Shown: in pieces, positions 44,085-53,254 of the stretch
How positions within the stretch are numbered: the first letter of the stretch is position 1
Layout: the number at the start of each line of letters is the position of its first letter
Assembly (NCBI RefSeq): GCF_000297115.1
Contig: NZ_CAKP01000065.1
Coordinates: forward strand, 1 to 64,000
Length of the DNA: 64,000 nt
Origin: Caloramator australicus RC3
GTDB taxonomy: Bacteria; Bacillota; Clostridia; Clostridiales; Caloramatoraceae
Direction: 5' to 3'
Position numbers and translations under genes: made by a program
The notes under the pieces: model-generated
Databases searched by the model: none
Seen by the model: the letters and a program-made list of their open reading frames with translations, nothing else
Told to the model about the DNA's origin: nothing

Positions 44085-46718
44085 ATGGATAAGGTTCATG
44101 TTGTTTCTACAACCCATTGGGACAGGGAATGGTATAGGACTTTTAATGATTTTAGAATTAGATTGTGCGATATGATGGATGAATTGTTGGAGATTTTAAA
44201 AAAGGATAACTTTAAATCATTTTATTTTGATGGTCAAACGATCCCCCTTGAAGATTATATAGATATAAATCCAGAAAGGTATGACGAATTAAAGGATCTT
44301 GTTAAAAACAACAAATTAATTATTGGACCATTTTATGTTATCCCGGATGAGTTTTTACCATCCGGGGAATCTTTAATTAGAAATCTCCTTTTAGGACATG
44401 ATTTAGCAATTAAATTTGGCAGAAAGTCATTTTCAGGGTATCTTCCAGATAATTTTGGCCATATCTCTCAGCTGCCACAAATATTAAGGGGATTTAATAT
44501 AGATAATATTCTATTCTTTAGAGGACTTGATAATAAAAGATGCCCATATAGTGAATTTATATTTGAGTCTGAAGATGGATCAGCCATTTTAGGAATCCAC
44601 TTGAAACTTGGGTACTGGAACTTAAAGAGCTTTGGGCTTTTGGGTAAATCCCCAAAGGAACATTTTTTGGAGGTATTAAATAAGCTAAAGCCTTCAAATA
44701 AAAGTGGAGTTTATTTATTTTTAAACGGATCAGATCATTTGTATCCTCAGGGGAACCTACCTGAATTATTAGAAAAGGTTAAAGAGGAAGTTAAAGATAT
44801 AGAAATCCTTCAATCATCCGTTGATGATTATATCGAAGATGTAAAGAAAAATATTAAATTCGAAGCGCTTTTAAAAATTAAAGGAGAATTAAGGGATGCA
44901 AATTCATCCCAAGTAAATCCTTCCGTTTATTCAACAAGATATTTAATAAAGCAAATGAATAAAAATTGCGAAATACAATTAGAAAAATATTGTGAACCAT
45001 TGAATGCTTTAGGATACATATTCGATATTAAATATCCTAAAAATCTAATAAAAAAGGCATGGAAGGAGCTTATTAAAAACAATGCCCATGACAGCATATG
45101 CGGTTGTTCCTCAGATGAAACTATGAAGGATGTTGAACATAGATATAAACACTCCTTTGAAATAAGTAGAAGATTAACGGAAATGGCGATGGGGAATATA
45201 GCTGATTTGATTGATATGAAAAACTTTGAAGATGAAGACATGGCATTAGTAGTGTTTAATCCTCTTAATTGGGGAAGAAGGGACGTAGTTGAAGCTTGTA
45301 TTGAGTTCCCTATAGGAAAAGATGTAAAGGACATAACTATTTATGATGGTGAAGATGAAGTTGACTATGAAATAATAGATATTTTTGAAAGAGTAAAATT
45401 AAATGAATTTAAAAATAAATCAAAGGAAAAACAAAGAGTTATTTGCTTTAAAGTAAGATTTATAGCTGAAAATATTCCACCATTAGGGTATAAAACTTAT
45501 AAAATAAAACCAAAAGTTTTGAGGGAAAAAAGAAGATATGTTCAAAAATCTATGCAATATATCTTCCAAAGATTCATAGAAAATGAATTTTATAAAATAG
45601 AAGTAAATTCAGATGGAACACTTAATATCTTTGATAAGAAAAATTGCAATTATTATGAAAGAATGCATCTATTTCAGGATAGGTCAGATGCAGGAAATGA
45701 ATACGAATATTCGCCTGCCTACAGGGATGAAGTTGTTTTTCCAACATTAAAGAATTTTACTATAACAAAAAATAGCGAAATTTCTTCAACTATAAAGCTT
45801 GAATTTGAAATGGAAGTCCCAAACGGTGTTGATGGATTTGTAAAAAGAAATGATGAGAGGGTTACAAATAAAATAGTTTCCTATGTAACCCTCTATAAGG
45901 GGATTGACAGGATTGATTTTAAAACAAAAATTCAAAACAATGCAAAGGATCATATATTGACAGTTAATTTTAATTCAGATATAAATACAGAAAAGGAAAA
46001 AACCTATATTCCATTTGATATAATAGAAAGAAGCATAAAAATAAAAGAATGTGACTTAAATGAAAATGAAATAGAAACTCCCTTTAAGCCTACCCAGTTA
46101 TTTGTAAGTGTTTCAGATGGTAGAAAGGCCTTTACATTGGCAACAAGGGGTATTTATGAATATCAAACTAAAAAAGAAGAAAAATTGGATGTAAGTTTAA
46201 CCCTTTTAAGATCAGTAAGCTATATGTTTAGGGATGTTCTTCCGAATTCAAAAGATGGACAGCCTTGCACAACACCAGTAGTTTTTACAAAGGATGCACA
46301 ATGCATAGGAGAAGGAATATTTGAATATTCAATTGTTCTACATAGTAATGATTGTATTAAGGATGATATATACAAAAGGGCCTTTGAATATGAAACACCC
46401 CTAATGGCTTATTATTCAAATAAAGTAACAAAAAGTGTTTTGCCTAATAAATTTTCCTTAGTTGAAGTTGAAGGAGAAGGTATTGTTTTATCAGCTTTTA
46501 AAAAGGCTGAATTTGATGAGGCTATAATTATTAGATTGTTTAATCTAACAAGTGTTGACCAATCTGCCAAAATAAAGTTGAACTTTAATTTTAATAGGAT
46601 TTTGCGTTCTAATATGCTGGAGGAAGATAAAGATGAGCTAAGTTACATAAAAAATGATGTTACTATAAGCTTTAAGCCAAAGGAAATAGTGACAATGAAA
46701 ATATATATTAATGGGTGA
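44085..46718 (+). CDS. GH38 alpha-mannosidase (short form)
   Basis: 877 residues, cytoplasmic. TTHWDREWYRTFNDFRIRL gives the zinc motif, the nucleophile is D122 in YLPDNFGHISQLPQI, and NNAHDSICGCSSDET follows. In length and N-terminus it resembles the island mannosidase at 23281 more than its direct neighbour. GGAAG precedes the ATG. It is probably the mannose-releasing partner of the ROK kinase that overlaps its end. Confidence 0.93.
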   Translation: MDKVHVVSTTHWDREWYRTFNDFRIRLCDMMDELLEILKKDNFKSFYFDGQTIPLEDYIDINPERYDELKDLVKNNKLIIGPFYVIPDEFLPSGESLIRNLLLGHDLAIKFGRKSFSGYLPDNFGHISQLPQILRGFNIDNILFFRGLDNKRCPYSEFIFESEDGSAILGIHLKLGYWNLKSFGLLGKSPKEHFLEVLNKLKPSNKSGVYLFLNGSDHLYPQGNLPELLEKVKEEVKDIEILQSSVDDYIEDVKKNIKFEALLKIKGELRDANSSQVNPSVYSTRYLIKQMNKNCEIQLEKYCEPLNALGYIFDIKYPKNLIKKAWKELIKNNAHDSICGCSSDETMKDVEHRYKHSFEISRRLTEMAMGNIADLIDMKNFEDEDMALVVFNPLNWGRRDVVEACIEFPIGKDVKDITIYDGEDEVDYEIIDIFERVKLNEFKNKSKEKQRVICFKVRFIAENIPPLGYKTYKIKPKVLREKRRYVQKSMQYIFQRFIENEFYKIEVNSDGTLNIFDKKNCNYYERMHLFQDRSDAGNEYEYSPAYRDEVVFPTLKNFTITKNSEISSTIKLEFEMEVPNGVDGFVKRNDERVTNKIVSYVTLYKGIDRIDFKTKIQNNAKDHILTVNFNSDINTEKEKTYIPFDIIERSIKIKECDLNENEIETPFKPTQLFVSVSDGRKAFTLATRGIYEYQTKKEEKLDVSLTLLRSVSYMFRDVLPNSKDGQPCTTPVVFTKDAQCIGEGIFEYSIVLHSNDCIKDDIYKRAFEYETPLMAYYSNKVTKSVLPNKFSLVEVEGEGIVLSAFKKAEFDEAIIIRLFNLTSVDQSAKIKLNFNFNRILRSNMLEEDKDELSYIKNDVTISFKPKEIVTMKIYING

Positions 46719-46722
46719 TATT

Positions 46723-47685
46723 ATGGATAAATTTCTATGTGGTATTGATCTTGGGGGAACGAAAATAAACACCGTAATTATTACTAATAAAGGTGAAATG
46801 GTTTCTTCATATACCCTGCCTACATTAGCCCATGAGGGACCTGAAAAAGTTATTCAAAGGATGAAGGAGACGGTTTATAAAGTATTAGAAGATGCAAAAT
46901 TAGATGTTTCTGACTTGGAAGGCATAGGGGTGGCATCTCCGGGGCCATTGGATGCAAAAAAGGGAATCGTTTTAAATCCTCCAAACCTTCCGGGGTGGAT
47001 TGATATAACTTTGGCAAAGATATTAGAGGATGAGTTTAAAATTCCTGTGAAGCTTCAAAACGATGCCAATTGTGCTGCTTTAGCTGAATATTACTTTGGT
47101 GCTGGTAATAGAACGAAAAATTTTGTTTATATCACTATTAGCACAGGAATAGGCGGGGGAGCAATAATAGATGGTAAATTATATGATGGTGCAAATTCTA
47201 ACGCGGCAGAATTTGGGCATGCTAGTATAAACTTTGACGGCGAAAAGTGCCAATGTGGAAGTTATGGATGCTTTGAAATGTATGCATCGGGAACAGCCCT
47301 TGCAAATTTTGCAGCAAAGGAAATAGAAAAAGGAAGGGAAAGCGTTATAAAAGATATAGCAAAGGATGGGAAAATAACTGCAAAGGATGTATTTGAAGCA
47401 TATAAAATGGGTGATAATTTAGCAAAGGAACTTATTGAAAGGGAAGCATTTTATCTGGGAGTTGGGATTGCAAATATAATTATGAACTACAATCCTGAGG
47501 TTATAGCATTAGGCGGAGGAGTAGCCAATGGTTTTGATATATTGTATCCTATTATGATCAAAACAGTAGAGGAAAGATGCTATAAAGCAAGTTTTGAAGG
47601 CTGTAAAATCGTAAAGGCGAAGCTTGGGCAAAATTCCGGTGCAATTGGTGCAGCAGTACTAAATATTGTTTTTTCAAAAAATTAA
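46723..47685 (+). CDS. ROK-family sugar kinase (glucokinase/mannokinase-like)
   Basis: About 320 residues. The ATP motif is DLGGTKINTVI. Sugar binding includes EFGHASI with the conserved Glu-Gly-His-type triad, and the zinc-binding cluster is CQCGSYGCFEMYASG. The catalytic Asp lies in NDANCAALAEY. The start at 46723 has GGGTGAT, overlapping the mannosidase stop codon. It would phosphorylate free mannose or glucose released in the cytoplasm. It ends the operon begun at the phosphorylase. Confidence 0.92.
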   Translation: MDKFLCGIDLGGTKINTVIITNKGEMVSSYTLPTLAHEGPEKVIQRMKETVYKVLEDAKLDVSDLEGIGVASPGPLDAKKGIVLNPPNLPGWIDITLAKILEDEFKIPVKLQNDANCAALAEYYFGAGNRTKNFVYITISTGIGGGAIIDGKLYDGANSNAAEFGHASINFDGEKCQCGSYGCFEMYASGTALANFAAKEIEKGRESVIKDIAKDGKITAKDVFEAYKMGDNLAKELIEREAFYLGVGIANIIMNYNPEVIALGGGVANGFDILYPIMIKTVEERCYKASFEGCKIVKAKLGQNSGAIGAAVLNIVFSKN

Positions 47686-47696
47686 AAAAATTTTAG

Positions 47697-47725
47697 TTGA
47701 CATAAGTAGAAAATGTTATTATTAT
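47697..47725 (+). promoter_or_regulatory. Promoter of the T-box leader
   Basis: TTGACA (47697-47702), a 17-bp spacer and TATTAT (47720-47725). Confidence 0.8.
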
Positions 47726-48003
47726 TAAATTTAATAAATAAAAATAAAAGCCAAAATCGATGCGTGAAAGAAGTAGGCATAATAGGTAGTTACAGCGAGT
47801 CGGGGACGGTGGAAGCCCGATACGATCCATTATGTTGAATGGGTTCACAAGATGCAGGGTGAATTTAAGTAGCCCGGGCCGGATTTCCCACGTTACAGGG
47901 ATAGGATGTGTTGGCATCCGAAAAAGATGAGCATTTTGCTCAATTTAGGTGGCACCGCGAAGGCACTTCGCCCTAAAAAGGGTTAAGTGCCTTTAATTTT
48001 TTT
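47726..48003 (+). promoter_or_regulatory. T-box riboswitch, probable tRNA-Trp specifier
   Basis: A complete T-box leader. It has stem I with AGCGAG, TCGGG/CCCGA and a specifier region after GTTGAA. The T-box sequence TAGGTGGCACCGCG (47946-47959) can pair with uncharged tRNA NCCA ends. An antiterminator (TTAGG...GCG with CGCCCTAA) competes with the terminator at 47960. After GAA the specifier reads UGG followed by G, which suggests Trp. Reading one base later would give GGG (Gly), but it would be followed by U rather than the usual purine. The alignment was made by eye. Confidence 0.9.
47960..48003 (+). terminator. T-box terminator
   Basis: AAGGCACTT and AAGTGCCTT, with inner CCCT/AGGG pairing, are followed by TAATTTTTTT. 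It is mutually exclusive with the antiterminator. Confidence 0.88.
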
Positions 48004-48018
48004 AAAGGGGGCTGTATT

Positions 48019-49359
48019 ATGAAAAGGGAAAAATTTTCATCAAGTTTAGCAGTTTTTTTGGCTACATTAGGTTCTGCTATAGGCTTAGGAAACATCTGGA
48101 GATTTCCCTATGTTACTGGAATGAATGGAGGAGGCGCGTTTTTATTCGTTTACTTGTTTTGCGTTTTGCTTGTTGGAATACCTGTTATGATAAGCGAATT
48201 TTTTATAGGAAGAAAAACGCGATCAAACCCTGTTATAGCCTTTGAAAAACTTGGGGGTAGAAAATGGAGTATAGTAGGTTATATGGGCATTATAGCCTCC
48301 CTATTAATCATGTTTTTTTATAGCGCTGTGGCGGGATGGGTTTATTCATATACCTTTAAAAGTTTGATGGGGAAATTTAATGGGGCTACATTGGAATCCT
48401 CAAAGGATATTTTTATAAATACAATAACAAACCCTAAGGGTGTTATTTTATGGCAATTAACTGCCCTTTTAGTAGTTGCAATAATACTTACTATGGGCGT
48501 TAAAGGAGGAATAGAAAGGGCTACAAAAATATTGATGCCAGTCTTATTTGTCCTAATTTTAATTTGTGATATAAGGGCTCTAACGTTAGAAAATTCTCTT
48601 GAAGGGATAAAATTTTTGTTTGCTGTGGATTTTTCAAAACTCAAGTCAAGCAGCATCTTAACTGCCTTAGGGCTTTCCTTTTTTAAACTATCATTGGGTG
48701 TTGGGGCCATGATTACCTATGCAAGCTACTTTACTGATGATGATAATTTAATGTCGACATCCTTAAAAGTTGCTCTGTCAGACACATTAATATCCCTTCT
48801 TGCTGGCATTGCAATATTTCCAACGGTTTTTGCCTTCAAGATGGAACCTTCCTATGGTCCGGGACTTTTGTTTATAACAATACCACTGATATTTTCAAAA
48901 TTACCTTTTGGAAACGTACTTTTATTTATGTTTTTCCTATTAACCTCAATAGCAGCAACTACGGCGATGCTATCTTTAGTTGAAGTTCCAGTTGCCTATC
49001 TTATGGAGGTTAAGAAAATAGGTAGAATAAAAAGCGTGTTGATGGTTACATGCATCATTGCATTATTTGGAAGCTTAGCAGCCCTTTCAGTTGAAGGAAA
49101 TGTTTTATCCAATGTAAAGCTTTTAGGAAAGTCTGTTTTTGACATATTTGACTATCTATCATCTAATATCCTCTTGCCACTAGGAGGAATATTGATTTCT
49201 GCTTTTGTAGGGTATTTTGTTAGGAGAGAAGAGGTTATTATTGAAATTACAAATAAAATGAGGATTAAAAATGTAAATCCATTAAAGATCTATTTATTAG
49301 TTTTAAAATATGCTACTCCAATTTTGATTGGGATAATCTTTATAAATAGCATTTTCTAA
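48019..49359 (+). CDS. Neurotransmitter:sodium symporter (NSS) family amino-acid transporter
   Basis: 446 residues with about 11 hydrophobic helices. SSLAVFLATLGSAIGLGNIWRFPYVTGMNGGGAF is the NSS signature that binds Na+ and the amino-acid substrate. Bacterial members (TnaT, LeuT, MhsT) carry Trp, Leu and other hydrophobic amino acids. The T-box ahead of it indicates induction when a tRNA is uncharged; the probable UGG specifier points to tryptophan uptake. GGGGG lies before the ATG. It is a single-gene unit. Confidence 0.92.
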   Translation: MKREKFSSSLAVFLATLGSAIGLGNIWRFPYVTGMNGGGAFLFVYLFCVLLVGIPVMISEFFIGRKTRSNPVIAFEKLGGRKWSIVGYMGIIASLLIMFFYSAVAGWVYSYTFKSLMGKFNGATLESSKDIFINTITNPKGVILWQLTALLVVAIILTMGVKGGIERATKILMPVLFVLILICDIRALTLENSLEGIKFLFAVDFSKLKSSSILTALGLSFFKLSLGVGAMITYASYFTDDDNLMSTSLKVALSDTLISLLAGIAIFPTVFAFKMEPSYGPGLLFITIPLIFSKLPFGNVLLFMFFLLTSIAATTAMLSLVEVPVAYLMEVKKIGRIKSVLMVTCIIALFGSLAALSVEGNVLSNVKLLGKSVFDIFDYLSSNILLPLGGILISAFVGYFVRREEVIIEITNKMRIKNVNPLKIYLLVLKYATPILIGIIFINSIF

Positions 49360-49384
49360 AAACAGGCTTTGCCTGTTTTTTTAA
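49358..49384 (+). terminator. Terminator of the NSS transporter gene
   Basis: AACAGGC, a TTT loop and GCCTGTT are followed by seven or more T. Confidence 0.85.
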
Positions 49385-49418
49385 ATTCAAGTTAAATATC
49401 AAAAAATTCAAGTTAAAT
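49383..49418 (+). promoter_or_regulatory. Paired 15-bp direct repeats upstream of the mannoside ABC operon
   Basis: AAATTCAAGTTAAAT occurs at 49383-49397 and 49404-49418, exactly 21 bp apart, that is two helical turns on the same DNA face. This suits tandem binding by one regulator. It is not the palindromic form expected of LacI proteins. Confidence 0.45.
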
Positions 49419-49574
49419 TAAATTGAAAAACAATTTACAGAGTAATATAATTATTTTGAAAATTTTAGCAATAAATATATATTGAGATTAATTATAGGAG
49501 GTGCGTGAATAGAAAAATATTTGATCAACTTTAAAAAAATTAAATTAATATTTTATTTTAAGGGGGGAAAATTC

Positions 49575-51374
49575 ATGAAAAAAACATTAATTAAAATTTT
49601 TGTGCTTTTCATGTCACTTACATTGATTTTTTCAAGCTTTAACTTCTCCTTTGCAGCTACAAAAAAGACTAGCGATCTTAAACTTGCATCAGACTGGCCA
49701 TATCCATTCCACGGAAATCCATTTGGGCCAGGGGCTGTTGGCGGTGCTTGGTGGTTTGTATACGAACCATTTGCTTATTATATTCCGCAAACAGGTCAGT
49801 ATATTCCAAGGCTTGCTGAAAAGTGGACAATTAATGGAAGCAAATTAACGGTATATCTTAGGAAAAATGCAAAATGGTCGGATGGGAGAGCATTTACAGC
49901 CCAGGATGTTGTTAATACAGTAGCCTTTATTCAAGCTATGTGGCAGTGGCCATATGAAATTCAAACTGTAAGAGCTATAAATCCAAATACAGTAGAGTTT
50001 ACTTTGTGGAAGGATGCACCAACTTCATTTATGCATACAATACTTACTGACGGTGCTATGGGTTCATTAGTTCCATATCACGTATATTCAAAATGGTATG
50101 GACAAGCAAGGCAAGTTGCTGAACTTGGTAAGAAAATATTCTATGATACACAGTCAGGAAAAACAGTTTCTGACGAAACAAAGAAGCAATATGAAAAGTT
50201 AAGCTCAGCATTAAGAGATCAAGTAAATAAATTCTCACCATACAAAACATTAAAGAGAATGCCCGTTGTTGGTGCATATGAACCAACTAAAATAATCCAA
50301 TCTGAAATGGTTTTAAGCAAAAATAAGTATCATTGGCTTGCTAATAAAAATACTACAGAAAGGGTAGTATTTAGAAGATGGTCTTCTAACGAATTTGTAT
50401 GGGCGTCATTAGTATCAGGAGAGCTTGATGCAGCACATCCTAATATGCCAAAGGATGTTGTAGAGCAGTTGAAGTTTATAAATCCTAATCTAAATGTTAA
50501 AACAGTTTCAGACCTTTCAGAAATTGCATTAATTTTTAACTTTAATAATAAGTTGTTCAAAGATTTAAATTTAAGAAAGGCAATAGCATATGTTATAGAC
50601 AAGAATAAAGTTAAAGACGTTTCTGTATGGCAAGCTAATCCAGCAGGACAGTATTATACTGGAGTTTTAAGCAGCATGCAAAGCAAATGGGTAAATAGCG
50701 CTACACTAAGTAAAATGACTAAATATACAACAAGTGCTGCTTCTGCTGAAAATATATTAAAGAAGGCTGGATATACGAAGAAGGATAATCAGTGGTATAC
50801 ACCTTCAAATGAGCCTGTTGAGTTTGTTCTTTCAGTATATGGACCTCATAACGACTGGGTTTTAGCAGCGAGGGAAGTTGTTCAACAGCTTAATAAGTTT
50901 GGATTTAAGGTTGAAATGAAGCTAATACCTGATGGAATGAGAGATCAGGTAATGAGAAGTGGAGAGTATGAGTGTGCTATAGAATTTGGTTCTGCATGGT
51001 GGGGTTATCCACATCCAATGACCGGATATGCAAGACTTTATCAGTGGGATATTGCAAATATTACAGCATTCCCATCAAAGGAAAAATTCAATACTCCGTG
51101 GGGAGAATATTCACCATTTGATCTCGTGGAAGAATTAAGGGTAAATATAAACAACAGCAAGAAAGCAACAGAAATAATTCAAAAATTAGCTTATATTACA
51201 AATGAATACTTACCAGTTGTTCCACTATTTGAAAAGGTTCTTCCAATATATTATTCAAGTGCAAGATTAACAGGATGGCCATCAGCACAAGATGGAAGAT
51301 GGTCATTAGCTCCTGGAGGAATAGAAAGATTATATAATCTTCTAATTACTGAGGGAGTATTAAAAGCAAAATAA
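49575..51374 (+). CDS. Oligopeptide/oligosaccharide-type ABC substrate-binding protein (family 5)
   Basis: About 599 residues of the DppA/OppA (SBP_bac_5) family. The signal peptide (residues 1-28) ends SFAA and has no lipobox Cys, unusual for a Gram-positive binding protein. RLAEKWTINGSKLTVYLRKNAKWSDGRAFTAQDV is the family signature. The start at 49575 has GGGGGG; an in-frame ATG 54 bases earlier has no site. In Thermotoga, proteins of this family bind mannan oligosaccharides and are encoded beside a GH130 gene, as here. Peptide binding is the alternative. Confidence 0.88.
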   Translation: MKKTLIKIFVLFMSLTLIFSSFNFSFAATKKTSDLKLASDWPYPFHGNPFGPGAVGGAWWFVYEPFAYYIPQTGQYIPRLAEKWTINGSKLTVYLRKNAKWSDGRAFTAQDVVNTVAFIQAMWQWPYEIQTVRAINPNTVEFTLWKDAPTSFMHTILTDGAMGSLVPYHVYSKWYGQARQVAELGKKIFYDTQSGKTVSDETKKQYEKLSSALRDQVNKFSPYKTLKRMPVVGAYEPTKIIQSEMVLSKNKYHWLANKNTTERVVFRRWSSNEFVWASLVSGELDAAHPNMPKDVVEQLKFINPNLNVKTVSDLSEIALIFNFNNKLFKDLNLRKAIAYVIDKNKVKDVSVWQANPAGQYYTGVLSSMQSKWVNSATLSKMTKYTTSAASAENILKKAGYTKKDNQWYTPSNEPVEFVLSVYGPHNDWVLAAREVVQQLNKFGFKVEMKLIPDGMRDQVMRSGEYECAIEFGSAWWGYPHPMTGYARLYQWDIANITAFPSKEKFNTPWGEYSPFDLVEELRVNINNSKKATEIIQKLAYITNEYLPVVPLFEKVLPIYYSSARLTGWPSAQDGRWSLAPGGIERLYNLLITEGVLKAK

Positions 51375-51395
51375 TTGAACTTGGAGGAGGTAGAC

Positions 51396-52382
51396 TTGAA
51401 GTTTATATTAAATAGATTAATTTATTTGTTATTTGTATTGTTTATAGCCATAAGCGGGATATTTTTCCTTATCAATAAGATGCCAGGCGATCCCGCTTAT
51501 GGCCTGGCTGTTTCTATATCACAACAAAGGAATATGGATATAAATAAGGCGCTGGAGATTGCTCATCAAATGATGGGAATAGATACCGGCGAGCCTTTAT
51601 TTATTAGATATGTAAAGTTTTTGAATCAATTTATAAGAGGAAACATTGGTTATTCAACATATTATCAAACAACCGTTAATGAAATAGTTGCAAAATCCCT
51701 TCCTTGGACTCTACTTGTTGTTTTTATATCTATATTGATAAGTTTTATAATAGGTGTTTATCTAGGTGCTTTTTCAGCACAAAAAAGAGGACGAGCAGTT
51801 GATATTTCAATTTCATTTGTATCCAGCATAATTCAAGCTATTCCACCTTTTGTTTTAGCTGTTTTGATTTTATTTGTAGGTGCTATTAAACTAAGGATTA
51901 TACCTTTAGGTGGAGCATATCCAGTAGATATGGAACCTTCTCTTTCAATGGATTTTATAATTAGCGTTATAAAACATGCTATAGGCCCAATAGTAGCTAT
52001 ATCAATACCTCAAATTGCTGTTTGGACCCTTGCCATGAGGGGAAACACACCACAAATAATGGAGGAAGATTATATTAGATTTGCGATGATAAGGGGAGTT
52101 AAAGATTCAACTATTGCAAGAAAATATATAAGAAATAATGCAATTTTACCTTTAGTGGCGAGCCTTGCAATTGCCTTTGGCTATATGCTGGGTGGAAACA
52201 CTTTAGTTGAATCGATATTTAATTATCCTGGAATAGGTTTTTATTTTGGAAAGGCTATAGCTCTTAGGGATTATGGGCTATTAACAGGCTTGTTCTCTTT
52301 AATTGTAGTAGGGGTTATTATAGCAACCTTTTTAGCTGAGATAATATATTCATTAATTGATCCAAGGGTGAAGGTAAAATGA
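51396..52382 (+). CDS. ABC transporter permease, DppB/OppB-like
   Basis: About 328 residues with six helices. The N-terminal NKMPGDPAYGLA is typical, and YIRFAMIRGVKDSTIARKYIRNNAILPL is the EAA loop. The start is TTG at 51396, five bases after GGAGGAGG; the upstream in-frame TTG at 51375 has no site. It overlaps the next gene by four bases. Confidence 0.9.
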   Translation: MKFILNRLIYLLFVLFIAISGIFFLINKMPGDPAYGLAVSISQQRNMDINKALEIAHQMMGIDTGEPLFIRYVKFLNQFIRGNIGYSTYYQTTVNEIVAKSLPWTLLVVFISILISFIIGVYLGAFSAQKRGRAVDISISFVSSIIQAIPPFVLAVLILFVGAIKLRIIPLGGAYPVDMEPSLSMDFIISVIKHAIGPIVAISIPQIAVWTLAMRGNTPQIMEEDYIRFAMIRGVKDSTIARKYIRNNAILPLVASLAIAFGYMLGGNTLVESIFNYPGIGFYFGKAIALRDYGLLTGLFSLIVVGVIIATFLAEIIYSLIDPRVKVK

Positions 52383-53254
52383 GTGAATTGAGGATTAATT
52401 TAACAAAGGGTATAAGCTTATTTAAATATAATAAAAAAGCTTTTATAGGATTTATAATAATTTTATTTTACGTCCTTATGGCCATTTTTGGCCGATATAT
52501 AGTTCCATTATCATTAGAATCAAACTTTTCAGAAAGGTATTTAGCACCATCTTTAAAACATCCCTTTGGGACGGATTATTTTGGGATAGATATTTTTGCC
52601 CAGATTGTAAATGGTGCTAGAACTGTTATAGGTTTAAGTATGACATCAAGTTTTTTTGCAGTATTAATTGGAACCATTTTAGGGATATTAAGGGGGTATT
52701 TGACTGGCAAGATAGGACAACTTGTCGATGCTATAATTTCAATATTTTTAGTAATACCATCCTTTCCAGCATTATTGATAATGGCAGCGATATTTGCCGA
52801 TTCAAACCTTAATATGGTGCAGATTTCATTAATTGTAGCCCTTTGGCTTTGGGCACCCCTTGCGAAACAGGTTTCTGCCCAGGTTATGTCGATAAAAAGT
52901 AAAGAATTTATCGAAGCTTCCAAAATGCTCAATATGCCTCTTTATTATATAGTATTTAAAGATATTTTCCCCCTTGTTGCGCCATATATCCTTGTAAATT
53001 TTGCGATGCAACTAAAAGGGGCTATGGAATTTACAATTGGCCTTATGTTTTTAGGGCTTGCAAAATTTGATTCTACCCATTGGGGGATAATGCTAAATTA
53101 TGCCCTTTATCAAGCGGGGGCCTTATATACTCCTAGGGCATTTCACTATCCGTTTTTCATAATATTGAATATAATTCTTCTTATCTATGGAGGAATTATA
53201 TTTGCACAAGGCTTAGAAGAAACATTTAATCCTAAACTTCGGGGGCATGAATGA
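52379..53254 (+). CDS. ABC transporter permease, DppC/OppC-like
   Basis: 291 residues. HPFGTDYFGIDIFAQIVNGAR at about 60-80 is the DppC signature, and EFIEASKMLNMPLYYIVFKDIFPLVAPYI the EAA loop. Five to six hydrophobic helices. It starts with ATG overlapping the previous stop and overlaps the next gene (ATGA). Confidence 0.9.
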   Translation: MSELRINLTKGISLFKYNKKAFIGFIIILFYVLMAIFGRYIVPLSLESNFSERYLAPSLKHPFGTDYFGIDIFAQIVNGARTVIGLSMTSSFFAVLIGTILGILRGYLTGKIGQLVDAIISIFLVIPSFPALLIMAAIFADSNLNMVQISLIVALWLWAPLAKQVSAQVMSIKSKEFIEASKMLNMPLYYIVFKDIFPLVAPYILVNFAMQLKGAMEFTIGLMFLGLAKFDSTHWGIMLNYALYQAGALYTPRAFHYPFFIILNIILLIYGGIIFAQGLEETFNPKLRGHE

